From Pomphorhynchus laevis (taxonomy: Eukaryota > Acanthocephala > Palaeacanthocephala > Echinorhynchida > Pomphorhynchidae): a DNA stretch of 64,000 nucleotides. Positions 32,286-45,400 of the stretch are shown here, one piece after another; position 1 is the first letter of the stretch; every line of letters starts with the position of its first letter. The notes under the pieces were generated by a model. That model had not been told where the DNA came from and ran no database searches. It worked only from the letters and a program-made list of their open reading frames with translations. The position numbers were made by a program, and so were the translations under genes. The stretch is taken from NCBI GenBank assembly GCA_012934845.2, contig WNNJ02001491.1, positions 1-64,000 on the forward strand. Reading direction: 5' to 3'.

Positions 32286-32337
32286 GATTCGAGCTGTCGC
32301 TCTCCGTACTTGGCTTGCGCTCTTGACTGCTAGGCTA
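32286..32337 (-). promoter_or_regulatory. tRNA-like internal pol III promoter (A and B boxes), first satellite unit
   Basis: On the minus strand TAGCCTAGCAG (32337-32327) fits the A-box consensus TRGYNNARNNG, and GCTCGAATC (32294-32286) is one base from the B-box GWTCRANNC. The spacing is about 32 bases, as in tRNA genes. Flanking text (TCAAGAGCGC) is tRNA D-arm-like. Repeated in every unit at +443. Confidence 0.65.
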
Positions 32338-35152
32338 CGAATTCAGGATTACCAGATTTCACACAGTATATGAAACCTTCCATCATGATATCCAGAAACT
32401 GCATTGTCCGAGATGCTTCTCTGGCATGCTTATTATAGATTTTATCGTATGAGATCATGAAGATCGATTGGAATCGGGACTGGTGATCCTTTGATGGATT
32501 CTTATTTATGTAACGAATAGTTGCTAGGTCACACGAGGTGACTTTCGCATTGAAAACCAGCTACAGAATCCTTCCTTCATGATATCCAATTCCATACACC
32601 CTGACTACTAACGGCGCCAATGCCACAACCGTTTTCGTTTCGCCCGCTTTTTGCCACATGTTGGTAGCCCCGGGCTCATCAGAAGGCTGACTACCAACTC
32701 TTCGCCTTTTGAAATTTGACTTATCCGAGATTCGAGCTGTCGCTCTCCGTACTTGGCTTGCGCTCTTGACTGCTAGGCTACGAATTCAGGATTACCAGAT
32801 TTCACACAGTATATGAAACCTTCCATCATGATATCCAGAAACTGCATTGTCCGAGATGCTTCTCTGGCATGCTTATTATAGATTTTATCGTATGAGATCA
32901 TGAAGATCGATTGGAATCGGGACTGGTGATCCTTTGATGGATTCTTATTTATGTAACGAATAGTTGCTAGGTCACACGAGGTGACTTTCGCATTGAAAAC
33001 CAGCTACAGAATCCTTCCTTCATGATATCCAATTCCATACACCCTGACTACTAACGGCGCCATTGCCACAACCGTTTTCGTTTCGCCCGCTTTTTGCCAC
33101 ATGTTGGTAGCCCCGGGCTCATCAGAAGGCTGACTACCAACTCTTCGCCTTTTGAAATTTGACTTATCCGAGATTCGAGCTGTCGCTCTCCGTACTTGGC
33201 TTGCGCTCTTGACTGCTAGGCTACGAATCCAGGATTACCAGATTTCACACAGTATATGAAACCTTCCATCATGATATCCAGAAACTGCATTGTCCGAGAT
33301 GCTTCTCTGGCATGCTTATTATAGATTTTATCGTATGAGATCATGAAGATCGATTGGAATCGGGACTGGTGATCCTTTGATGGATTCTTATTTATGTAAC
33401 GAATAGTTGCTAGGTCACACGAGGTGACTTTCGCATTGAAAACCAGCTACAGAATCCTTCCTTCATGATATCCAATTCCATACACCCTGACTACTAACGG
33501 CGCCATTGCCACAACCGTTTTCGTTTCGCCCGCTTTTTGCCACATGTTGGTAGCCCCGGGCTCATCAGAAGGCTGACTACCAACTCTTCGCCTTTTGAAA
33601 TTTGACTTATCCGAGATTCGAGCTGTCGCTCTCCGTACTTGGCTTGCGCTCTTGACTGCTAGGCTACGAATTCAGGATTACCAGATTTCACACAGTATAT
33701 GAAACCTTCCATCATGATATCCAGAAACTGCATTGTCCGAGATGCTTCTCTGGCATGCTTATTATAGATTTTATCGTATGAGATCATGAAGATCGATTGG
33801 AATCGGGACTGGTGATCCTTTGATGGATTCTTATTTATGTAACGAATAGTTGCTAGGTCACACGAGGTGACTTTCGCATTGAAAACCAGCTACAGAATCC
33901 TTCCTTCATGATATCCAATTCCATACACCCTGACTACTAACGGCGCCATTGCCACAACCGTTTTCGTTTCGCCCGCTTTTTGCCACATGTTGGTAGCCCC
34001 GGGCTCATCAGAAGGCTGACTACCAACTCTTCGCCTTTTGAAATTTGACTTATCCGAGATTCGAGCTGTCGCTCTCCGTACTTGGCTTGCGCTCTTGACT
34101 GCTAGGCTACGAATCCAGGATTACCAGATTTCACACAGTATATGAAACCTTCCATCATGATATCCAGAAACTGCATTGTCCGAGATGCTTCTCTGGCATG
34201 CTTATTATAGATTTTATCGTATGAGATCATGAAGATCGATTGGAATCGGGACTGGTGATCCTTTGATGGATTCTTATTTATGTAACGAATAGTTGCTAGG
34301 TCACACGAGGTGACTTTCGCATTGAAAACCAGCTACAGAATCCTTCCTTCATGATATCCAATTCCATACACCCTGACTACTAACGGCGCCATTGCCACAA
34401 CCGTTTTCGTTTCGCCCGCTTTTTGCCACATGTTGGTAGCCCCGGGCTCATCAGAAGGCTGACTACCAACTCTTCGCCTTTTGAAATTTGACTTATCCGA
34501 GATTCGAGCTGTCGCTCTCCGTACTTGGCTTGCGCTCTTGACTGCTAGGCTACGAATCCAGGATTACCAGATTTCACACAGTATATGAAACCTTCCATCA
34601 TGATATCCAGAAACTGCATTGTCCGAGATGCTTCTCTGGCATGCTTATTATAGATTTTATCGTATGAGATCATGAAGATCGATTGGAATCGGGACTGGTG
34701 ATCCTTTGATGGATTCTTATTTATGTAACGAATAGTTGCTAGGTCACACGAGGTGACTTTCGCATTGAAAACCAGCTACAGAATCCTTCCTTCATGATAT
34801 CCAATTCCATACACCCTGACTACTAACGGCGCCATTGCCACAACCGTTTTCGTTTCGCCCGCTTTTTGCCACATGTTGGTAGCCCCGGGCTCATCAGAAG
34901 GCTGACTACCAACTCTTCGCCTTTTGAAATTTGACTTATCCGAGATTCGAGCTGTCGCTCTCCGTACTTGGCTTGCGCTCTTGACTGCTAGGCTACGAAT
35001 TCAGGATTACCAGATTTCACACAGTATATGAAACCTTCCATCATGATATCCAGAAACTGCATTGTCCGAGATGCTTCTCTGGCATGCTTATTATAGATTT
35101 TATCGTATGAGATCATGAAGATCGATTGGAATCGGGACTGGTGATCCTTTGA

Positions 35153-35950
35153 CCACTTCATCCGACTGGTGATACATTAGACTGATGGAGCTGATGATCC
35201 AAGTCCAGTTTTTTAGCAGCAAATATGGATTAAAAATCAATCGTAGCCAGCTTTGGCTCCTGGACCACAGTTTTAAGCGATTTTTCGCAATAACAATTTA
35301 TAAAATGACGCATTCCTTCAGGAATCCTGTGAGAAATTCAGTGCCCTCGTAATCAACGGATACGCATTTGTGCCTTATATAAAGAATAACTAGAAGGTCC
35401 ACACACGCAACAAGCCAGTAAAAACGCTTCTGCACCTGAGCTTCGTATAGCATCGTGAGGAATTGCTGGTGTCTTTATAGTTATCACAAAAGCAGTCGAA
35501 ACGTACCCTAACCACTTCATCCGACTGACGATGACTGCTGGGTGGTTAGGATCGTCTCGGAGTGATACATTAGACTGATGGAGCTGATGATCGAAGTCCA
35601 GTTATTTAGCAGCAAATATGGATTAAAAATCAATCGTAGCCAGCTTTGGCTCCTGGACCACAGTTTCAAGCGATTTTTCGCAATAACAATTTATAAAATG
35701 ACGCATTCCTTCAGGAATCCTGTGAGAAATTCAGTGCCCTCGTAATCAACGGATACGCATTTGTGCCTTATATAAAGAATAACTAGAAGGTCCACACACG
35801 CAACAAGCCAGTAAAAACGCTTCTGCACCTGAGTTTCGTATAGCATCGTGAGGAATTGCTGGTGTCTTTATAGTTATCACAAAAGCAGTCGAAACGTACC
35901 CTAACCACTTCATCCGACTGACGATGACTGCTGGGTGGTTAGGATCGTCT
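35153..35950. repeat. 393-bp satellite, two units
   Basis: CCACTTCATCCGACTG recurs at 35153, 35512 and 35905. The second spacing is 393; the first is 359 because 34 bases are missing. Each full unit holds the inverted pair CCTAACCAC/GTGGTTAGG. It also has GCAGTC-GAAA (35492-35501) and CTGACGA-TGACTGC (35525-35538), in which GCAGTC pairs with GACTGC and joins two hammerhead-like strings. No relation to the 443-bp unit is seen apart from GACTGGTGAT at the junction. Confidence 0.8.
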
Positions 35951-35957
35951 CGGAGTG

Positions 35958-35960
<3 letters not shown>

Positions 35961-36030
<70 letters not shown>
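35961..36030. repeat. (TA)n microsatellite, right side
   Basis: An uninterrupted AT run directly after RT motif B of LINE Z, closing the satellite block on the other side. Confidence 0.95.
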
Positions 36031-36033
<3 letters not shown>

Positions 36034-38078
36034 AAGCATTGGACTCAGAACGCAGCCTTGTGGTACACCACAGGTGATTGCTGACCACTTAGATATACAA
36101 CCTTTGATGCGCACGGCAAAGTAACGATCAGTTAGGAATGACTGAATCCAAGTTTTAACGCGACCGTCAATCCCACATAGCGATAGTTGATTGATAAGAA
36201 TACAGTGTACGACCCTATCAAAGCCTTTGATAAATCGAAGAAGAGCGTGTCCACTCCCGTTCCTGCTTGAACCATATTCGACCAACTATTCTGGGAGAAT
36301 ACAAGGTTAGTTACCGTAGAACGGTGAGGTATGAAACCGTGTTGGGCATCGTTGAAGATGTTATTGTCTTCTAGATGTGAACTTACTGTACGAAGCAGAA
36401 TCTTCTCCATTACTTTGCACGCAATAAAAGTTAGACTTTGGGACGATAATTGTTAGGATGATTGCGATCACCCTATTTGAACACAGGGCAGATTATAGAT
36501 CTTTTCTAGTCATCCTGTAAACTTCCAGAGTATAGAGTACTCTGGGATATAGCACATAGCGGACTTGTCAACACTGTAGCCAGCTCGCGGAAAAGTATAG
36601 ATGGAAGGCCATCCCGTCCGGAAACGCGAGTACGTGGAAGCTTGAGTAGCTCTGTACGGACGTCCTTTTCGCTAATAAATATGTCATTAAGACATGATCG
36701 AATGATTCTGGGAGTGTAATGGGACAAATAGTCGTAATCCAAATTCGCTTCTTGAATTGCGAAATGAGCGGAAAAAAGCTCTGCAACTTCGATAGGGTCA
36801 ACAACTAAATCTCCCGTGTCGTTCACAATGCTGTAAAATTTAACTGACGCAGTATTACGGTGCAGTAGGTGATTGAATAACTGCTTAGGGTTCGAGGATG
36901 CAGCACGAAATATGTTATGAATGAAATGCTTCCTCTTCAGTCTCTTAATATAAGTTACCTTGTTTATCAATAAACGATATTTATCAAAAGATAGTCTACC
37001 ATCTTTGTACGCAGAAAATGAGATATCCCGTGATCTGATTGCATGCTTAATTTCAGAGTCAAACCAAATTGGAATACGGATGCTCGTTTTCTTATGTTGA
37101 ATTGGTGAGAAGAATGTCAATAACTCAATCAGAGTACGTTTGAGATGGTTCCATGCAGGGTTAGTACCAATGATAAAAGGATTGGGCCATGCTACCGTAC
37201 TGAGTATACACTCCATACTGAGAAAGTTAGCCTTCATTGGATTGACTTGTGGAACTGTTTTGATTGAACGAGGGCATGTGAGCAAAACTACAATATCAAT
37301 CATACGATGGTCACTAGAACTGATTGGTGGATCATAATTAATCCGGTCAATGATAGAGGCATCAACCGATAGGCATATATCAAGTAGAGACGCACTATGT
37401 CCACGAGCGCGTGTAAATTAGCTGATTAAGGTTCAAGTCATTAATAGCGTCGAGAAGATTTGCTGATTCAGGGTCACAACCAGGTAGAGGCACGAAGTTT
37501 ATCCAGTCAACGTGGGGCATATTAATATCATTAAGAACTATCGCCGATGACTTAGTTCTTAAATGTTTTGGCAATAAGTTACAGATAGACACTGTGGATG
37601 AACGAGGTGATCGATAGAATAAGCCCACAATGAAATGACGATTATCTGTCGCTGTTAGTTCGACCCAAATGTACTCATTTAGGGACACCTCGTCAGCGCA
37701 TGCATCGATTAGTCTTACCGACCAAGAATCTCGCGCAAAGATGATGACTCCACCACTTCTTGAAGATAACCGATCTATACGAACAAGAGAGTATCCATCT
37801 AGACTAATTTCATCATCACATATTTGTGGATTAAGCCAGGTTTCCGTGAGTGCTACAATATCCGCATTTTTTTGCTTGACAACAAAGGAAAGTTCGGATA
37901 ACTTAGTTGATATACTAAGTATATTTGTATATAAGAGACGCAAGTTAGGTATATGGTAGTCTTGTTGATCATAAATAGGTGTGTTGCGAGATTGAAAATC
38001 TTCCGAATGACGGCGATCACGAAAATGGAGTGAACTCGTCATTATTGTTGGCCCGATAGCTAGTTTAATGCGGAACAA
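36030..38078 (-). pseudogene. LINE Z ORF2: APE endonuclease and first half of RT
   Basis: Endonuclease: LRLLYTNILSISTKLSELSF, DIVALTETWLNP (catalytic Glu), SGGVIIFARD, VGLFYRSPRSS and VLNDINMPHVDW (usual GDxN changed to NDIN). A frame change near 37400 leads to 37303-36506: SFSAYKDGRL linker, then RVSGRDGLPSILFRELATV. RT continues with DAQHGFIPHRSTVTNLVF, FFDLSKA, then in another frame FDRVVHCILI and CGVPQGCVLSPMLF (motif B), where (TA)n begins. Expected role: nick target DNA and copy LINE RNA. Several breaks, so not functional. Confidence 0.75.
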
Positions 38079-38180
38079 CGCAAGGTGACAGGGTCTACTT
38101 GCTGCGCAAGAATAAGAGGCGTCCAGTGCACCCGAACACGCCGCCGCATTACCATAAAATTTTGAATAGTCAGGTTTGTT

Positions 38181-39165
38181 TCACCTGCTACATCCGCCTA
38201 TGAAGTTCTTGTTTTGCAGCTTTGAGTTTCTCTCTATCTTGAGGATCGAGGTCTGTAAAAATCTAATGCCGGATCCTCGCAGACGGTATGTGTGTCTGAA
38301 GAGTGATTTAGCTGACTCATGAGTATTTAATATCACCTTAAGCAAACGAGGTCTCAAGCTACCCGGTACACTCTTTCCAAGACGAAATAGCGATAAAACC
38401 CTCAAAGAGCTCACTTCATTCTGATCGCGACTTGATAAAACCAATAACAAAATGGAACGAACCTTATCGATATCGTCATTCATGCGATACTGACAATTCA
38501 CAGATGATGACTCCTCCACATTCGCTACAATAACTGCTCGAGTGCGAATATTTGCCCGGTTTTGGTTGATTGAATCGACATTTAAACGTAACTGTGGAAA
38601 AGATTGTTCCAACTTACCGTTGGAGTGATAATCCACGACCAAGCAGTCAGACAAATTGTTGGTTGGTGCAGACTCGGTGAAGATTGTTCGTTGATGAGGA
38701 CTCGCGGGAATTATGTGCTGGTAGGGAATCGTGAACATCATTTGTTGACGAAGACATGCTGGAGAACCCAGGAGAAACTGGCAATTGAGAGTTAATGTTG
38801 GAACTGACTACGTTTATGCAGCTTGTTAGGTCTAAGATGTCTGAGTTGATACGTTGAAAAGGAGTAGTTGCAGGTGACATATCTGCACATAGTGATTTGT
38901 CTATCTCTTCTGAATTAGATGAGTCAGACGATCTGCAACTTACTCGAGTCTTAAGCTCATTGAAAAGCTTGGCTGAACAATAACCACAGGTGAAATTCGC
39001 ATTGTTGAACTTTTTGATGAAGATATCGATCGCTGACACACATGTCCAAATATCGCAATCCGTGTTGGAGCACTTAATTTGGTGGGATTTATAAGACTCC
39101 TGAGTAGTCTGAACATTTGTATATCCAGTCGTTCTATTGAGCTGCTTCTGTTTTTTTTTCAGTCA
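38181..39165 (-). pseudogene. LINE Z ORF1 (zinc finger plus RRM-like)
   Basis: Starts with a PHD-like finger: IKCSNTDCDIWTCVSAIDIF, then NFTCGYC. A Ser/Asn-rich linker follows, then the core YRMNDDIDKVRSILLLVLSS, VLSLFRLGKSVPGSLRPRLL and GIRFLQTSILKIE, matching the RRM-like nucleic-acid-binding ORF1 of CR1-type LINEs. Two frames are used (39039-38647 and 38741-38181), so there is at least one frame change near 38700. It would coat LINE RNA. Confidence 0.65.
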
Positions 39166-39457
39166 TATCAGCGAATAATATAATTTTTTTTGGAATATGC
39201 TGGATTCGTATGAAATCTGTTGTATCGGTCTGGAATCAACTCGTGTAATATGTATTTACTTTAGATTGTATTTACTATATATCTCAAACTTTTTAAGGTG
39301 ATTATCAAATCAAATATTAAATAAAATGTAATGTTTTGTATGAAAGCTTTCAAAAATAAGTCAAAAATTTTGTCATTCATGAAATATTTTGAATCACTAT
39401 CATTTAGATTTGTTTAAATATCGTTACATTTTCTATTTGATTACGAAAACATTTGCA
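39166..39457 (+). promoter_or_regulatory. Probable PQBP1 5' region, between LINE Z 5' end and the start codon
   Basis: About 290 bp of AT-rich non-coding DNA between the 5' edge of the LINE Z ORF1 text (minus strand) and the PQBP1 ATG (plus strand). The promoter and 5' UTR should be here unless an upstream exon exists. No clear TATA box or other element can be assigned in so AT-rich a stretch. Confidence 0.35.
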
Positions 39458-42400
39458 ATGAGTTTGCCACCACTATTAGCATCAAGACTTGCTAAGCGCG
39501 GATTGCTGAAATCAGAGAAGGATGAAAAAGGTTCTTTGGTGTTTTTATTTCTTTTAATGATTTTCTAATAGACAGTACACAAGAATACCGTGACTTGGAA
39601 AATAAGTATATCTCTGAAGAGAAGATCAACGACGTTGATACTAACGATGATCTAGAAGATGATGACTTTGACATTGAAGGCAAATATATGTCTGACAATA
39701 ATACTGATCCAAATGAAGAAATTATAATTGAGGATTATGAAAGGTCTAATGATCTAGTAAGGGTTTGCCTATCATTGACATTTTAGAAGGAACATAAAAT
39801 ATAAAGTCGTATTTATTATAACCACTTTGTAAAACTATTTTAAACAAATTGTTTTCAATTAAAGCATTTAAAAAAAAACAGAAAATTTAGGTAATTCGGA
39901 ATTTTCAATTTTATATCAATATTTGTTTCTTTAGTTGTGTGAACGAAGTAAATAAGTTTGCAATGTGTAAGTTATTTAAGTCAATTAATTATTTTAGTCA
40001 ATGTAATTTTTAATATTAAATGTTATTTTTATCATTATTCCAATACATACCAAAGCCAAAAGGCTATTCAGGCAGAGTCCAAAAAAAATAAAACAAAAGC
40101 AAATGGTCAGTCAACGTAGCTAATTAGGGTATTCCAGTGGTAGTGTTGAATGGCGGCATTTTTCACGTATCCATTTGTAGCATCGTGATTTAAACGTTCT
40201 CAAACTGGGGGCTGCAACGACTTCCTCAGGCAACGAATTCCACATGTTAATTCCTCTCCTTGAGAGTCTATACACTTTTGGTAATCTGCCAAATCTAAAT
40301 TTATACAAGACTCTGCTATGTCCCCGCAACTGATCTACCCGCCTAGTGATTACATCGGTGGGATAACCTACCACATCATTCGACATATGCCATATACATA
40401 GCATTTCCAAGGATATGAACCTCTCACGTACCGACAACATCCCAATACGACTTAGACGTACATAATAGTCAATACCACTTAAGCCAATACAGAGCCTCGA
40501 TCCGCGAGGCTCTGTATTGAAGTAATTTTGATATTGAAGTAATTGATATTGTATATCAATTACTATCAATGTACTCTGTATTGAAGTAATTTTGTATTGA
40601 AGTAAATTTGATATTAAAAATACCATTAGAATATATAATCTGCTCAGATTTGTCGAACAAACTGTAATTTAGTTATGTAAAACATTTTATAGCTTATTTA
40701 TAGATTTTTAAACATAATTTATAGAGTTTTATAAACGTAAAGTAATAAAAGTTTAAAATTAAAATTATAAAATTAATCAGTTGAAAAATTATGTTTATAA
40801 GATGAACTAACTCAATGTAATTAATAGTTATAGATATTTGTACTAATTTAATAAATGAGACGAGTATATGGAAATATGAGCAGGTTGAAGTAAACATACT
40901 TTTCTTTATTACACTTTAAATTTCCGCTAAGCTATTAAATTGAAATCTAATTGTTTCATAAAAATTTTCATATAAAAATTGATTAAATATATATTACTCT
41001 ATTTCGAGCAGCTAAGATTCTTATATTAACAGATGTTTTTATTATTTGCAAATTTTAATTTTAAATTTTACATGAAATTACTAAATAATGCGTTATGAGG
41101 AATAATAATATTTTAATGTTATATTTAAATATAAAATAATATTTTTATTAAATATCTTTTATTATTTTAATTTTAAGTTGATATGCCTGTACAGTCATTC
41201 TTACAATTGAAATTTTGATGACCTCATTTTGCACGTCGCTTCAATTACTTTTATAAGCCAACATCAGTACGTTGCATTTCAGTATTGGTGGACCTCAAAA
41301 GCTAATGATCCATTACCTGCGTTTCACGTTTCGGTTCTTTTAATGTTAACTGACAATCACTCGAATCGTCTGCTTTTATTATCAATTTGATTTAATAAAA
41401 GACTTTCTTATTACATTATGAAAAAATTAGAAACAACTAGAAACAACAGCAATGCGCTACATTTGGGTATTGATGGACCTCATCAAGTACTGATCCAATA
41501 CCTACATTTCACGTTTCGGTTCTTTTAATATTGGCTGACAATCACTCGACTCGTCTGATTTAATTGGCAATTAGACTTAGTGAACGACTTTTGTCTTACA
41601 TTTTGCAAATTTAATTGAATTTATATCTGATTTAAAATTAAATCTGCGTTTGTAGGGGAAGGTTCAACCTTTAATTCGAAAACTTACCATTTTTCTTAAT
41701 GATTACTTCTTTCAAACTAGTAATCTATAGTTTGTTTCCTAATTTTATGTTGATTTATTAGTGAAGTTATTGTTACTATTGAAATTTTGATGACTATTTT
41801 TATCCTGCACGCTACAATCAATTATTTTAATCCTATCTTTGCGAACAGAAAAGTTCCACCTTCAATTTAAGCCTACCAATTTTTGAAATTAATTACTATT
41901 ATTAAAGTAGTCATCTATAGTTTGCTTCCTAAATTTTTAGCTGATATACCTGTGCAGTCATTGTTACAATAAAAAAATTGAATTAAAAAATTCAAAAATT
42001 ATTATAAAAAAGAATATGTTTTTATAATATTAAATATATAAATATGAAATATATTTAATAAAATATTAGATATAAAATATAATATATATTATATATATTT
42101 ATTTTATATTATATTAATTATTAAATATAAACTCATATATAATATTAAATATATAATGTATAATATTATTATATAAAAATATTATTAATTATTATTAAAA
42201 ATCATTGTTACAATTGAAATTTTACAATTGAAATCTTCAAACCTATTTGTAAGCCAATATCATTTCAGTATTGGTGGACCTCATCAGCTACGGAGCCCAT
42301 ACTTACGTTTCATGCTTCGGTCCTTTTAAAATAGGCTGACGATCACTCGACTGTTCTTCTTAATAATAATTAGTTTAAATAAAAGACTTTTTTTTATTTC

Positions 42401-45400
42401 ATTTTGCAAATTTAACTGAAATCATTTCTGATTTCAAATTAAATCAGCGTTAGCATGAGAAGGTGCAACATTTTTGAAAGTCTACTTATTTTTGCAATTA
42501 ATTGCTATTATCAAAATTGTAGTCTATAGTTTAATTCCTAATTTTAAATTGATGTTTCTCTGCAGTCATTGTTACAATTGAAATTTCGATGACTATTTTA
42601 TTCTGCCCGTTGTTTCAATTCCATATTTATAAGTCAACAGCAGTAAACTACATTTTAGTATTAGTGGACCTCATCAGCTACTGATCCAAAACCTATGATT
42701 CACGTTTTGGTCTTTCTAACATTGGCGAATGATCACTCGACTTGTCTTCTTTATTGATGGATAGATTGAATGAAAAACTTTCTTATTACACGTTGCTAAT
42801 TTAATTGAAATTATTTCTGATCCAAGTACTTTTTTACAATTATTTTTTACTTATCTTTTAATAAATAATACTTGTGGATATCGACGCATATTTCATCCAA
42901 GGCTAATCTCTATTATATATAAAAAATTTAAATTTTATCGATGCATTATGGATTGTTATAAACTCTTTTTTCGAATTTAGCACTCCTTGATAATTGAAGA
43001 GGTTGTTGACTGCCCGAATATTTCTAACCCTCACCACCAATGTGTAGATTTCTGCCTTGAAAGGTAATCTTTTAAAATAAAATTTCAGAATCGATTTCAT
43101 TTGCTAGTAGCTTTACAAATCATAAAATTATATTTAATTATTATGAAAATTTTTTCTGTTTCCTTCAAGCATATATCGTTATATTCGTCATATAATGATA
43201 TTATTTTATCATTTTATGTATCAGTAAAATTATTATAAATTATTTTTGACGTAATTATAATTATTTTCATACGCGGAAAACATAGCGAAGTTACGTCGCC
43301 AAATAGGAGTCTCCCTCGCAAAAATGTGCTCTCTGGCGTTCCGCATACCACGATCAACACAAAATTCATATAAAAACTGGTATAATACAGGGCCCATTTG
43401 CGGGCAACCTTAAATGTATAAATCCTTTTGGCTAAAAAAATTTTAATGATAAAAAAATTATTTTTGACGTTTACTTGTTCAAACAAGCACATGCCATTGA
43501 AGGATATCTTATTTTCGTATTTTTATTCATTATAGATATGGTTTAAAGAAATATCATCCAAATGGAAAAGACGAAATAAATCGATTAAGAATGCTGAAAA
43601 GGTATCCACTTCCTGATGATTGGAAAGAAATTGCTGACCCTCGAAGGTAACCTTTTGAATTCCAAAATATTAATTAATATTAAATTATTAAAATAGCAAT
43701 GTTTCGTAAATTTATTACATAAATTTAAGTTTTTGATGCTCATGTAAACAACAATTTTATTATTAATTATTTAAGTGAATTAGAATAGCATAAGATAAAC
43801 AAGCGATTTATTAATTGAACGTTTCAATTGTCATGTATTTGATCCTTAATATTTTTTACCTTTTAATCTGCAGCTCTTATTTAATTCACTTTCGTTCGAC
43901 ATACGAACCGTTCACGAATGGCTTGTATATCACTGTTATTTATTCTTATATTATATTTATTCTTTTATTTGATATATTTATTTAATCTACTTATTTATAT
44001 TATATTTATTCTTATATATTATATATTAAATTTATATATTATATAATATAATATATTTATATATATTATATTATCTTAAAATGGTAAAATAGCATTAATT
44101 AATGAAATGTTGGATAATTTCCGAGTTTGTCGAAAAAATTTCCGTAATGTTTGACTAGACTTGCTATAGCAAGCCATATTGCCAAATTGAACTTTCTTGA
44201 TGTTCAATTATTTTTAAGTGAGGATGAAACAATCGTTTGGGTCTCTTTTTTAATTGCAATTAAAATGTCAAAGTATCTGTTCGCATTTTATTTTTTTAAT
44301 TAAAATCCGAAAGAATCCAATTTTTACAAAGGGAATATAAAAATGTACTCAGTTAGGATCCGTATTTACTAAAATAATATAATTCATTCAATATAAAATA
44401 AAATCTGATTTATTTATCAAGTTTTAATAAAATACTTCATAGTGTTCGCATGGTCGTTTATTAAATAAAAACTCTCACTTGTGATTGCACATTTTTTGGT
44501 GTAAAGTGATTTTCTATTAAGATTAAAAATTACAAATATTAGATACATTTAATACAAGGGTCATCATCAGCTACTGATCTAATACCAACATTTCATAATT
44601 TTTGTCATATTATTGTTAGACAGTTATTCGACTGACCTTCAGCTTTTAAAGATTCAATTAATTAAAGGCTGCAATTTTTACATTTTACAAAATCATTTGT
44701 AATTTTAAATTCTTGTAATTTTTTTCGATTTCAAATCTTTAATATTTTACAGATTCATCTCACATTAAATTTTAATATAACTATTTTTTGTCATATCTTC
44801 AAATTTTATTATTAAATTCCATAAAGATATAGATGCAAACTTTATTGAGGGAAACTAGTAGAAATAAAATTTTTGTATGTAAATAATTTAAGATTTAATT
44901 TTAAGAATATAATAGATAATGGTTTGCCTTACTCGTACACGTGATTTTTGTGCAGATGAGTGAGGATAACCTCTGGATTATTTACACTCATCATCGGTAA
45001 ACCATTGCCTCATTTAGTCCATCGACATATTTTGCCAAACAATCGGTTGTCGATTCGTGCAAAATTTTATTTTCATATTTTTTCTAATCGATTAGTTTGC
45101 TTTTTTGAATTGTACAGTCGAGCTTTTTGATAATCGAAATCATTATTAGATATTAATACATTATGATAATTTACACATGCATCAGGACCCACGAAGAATA
45201 TTAATTGTGTGGTTTTCAAATTTAAGATTTTAACATCACATAACATTTTATCTTCACATTTTTGCAATATATTCAATCATTACACTGCACGCGTAATTGC
45301 AATTAGACACGTTGTTTTCTTTAAGTAATTTGGCAATTAACGTAATGTAAATCTCTATCAGTTTAACACCCGTAATCTCAAGAATTTATTGTGTAAGTAA

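Noticed and set aside
32282-32345. Genuine tRNA gene in each satellite unit
   Set aside because: A and B boxes are tRNA-like, but no closed acceptor stem or clear anticodon arm is seen; it is tRNA-derived promoter sequence.
35746-36285. 179-residue minus frame taken as one protein
   Set aside because: Only the first part is LINE Z RT; the rest is translated (TA)n and satellite DNA.
39757-39762. Exon 2 of PQBP1 ending at the stronger GTAAGG donor
   Set aside because: That choice puts exon 3 in a frame with an early stop and loses the WW domain; the AG|GTCT donor at 39743/39744 keeps phase.
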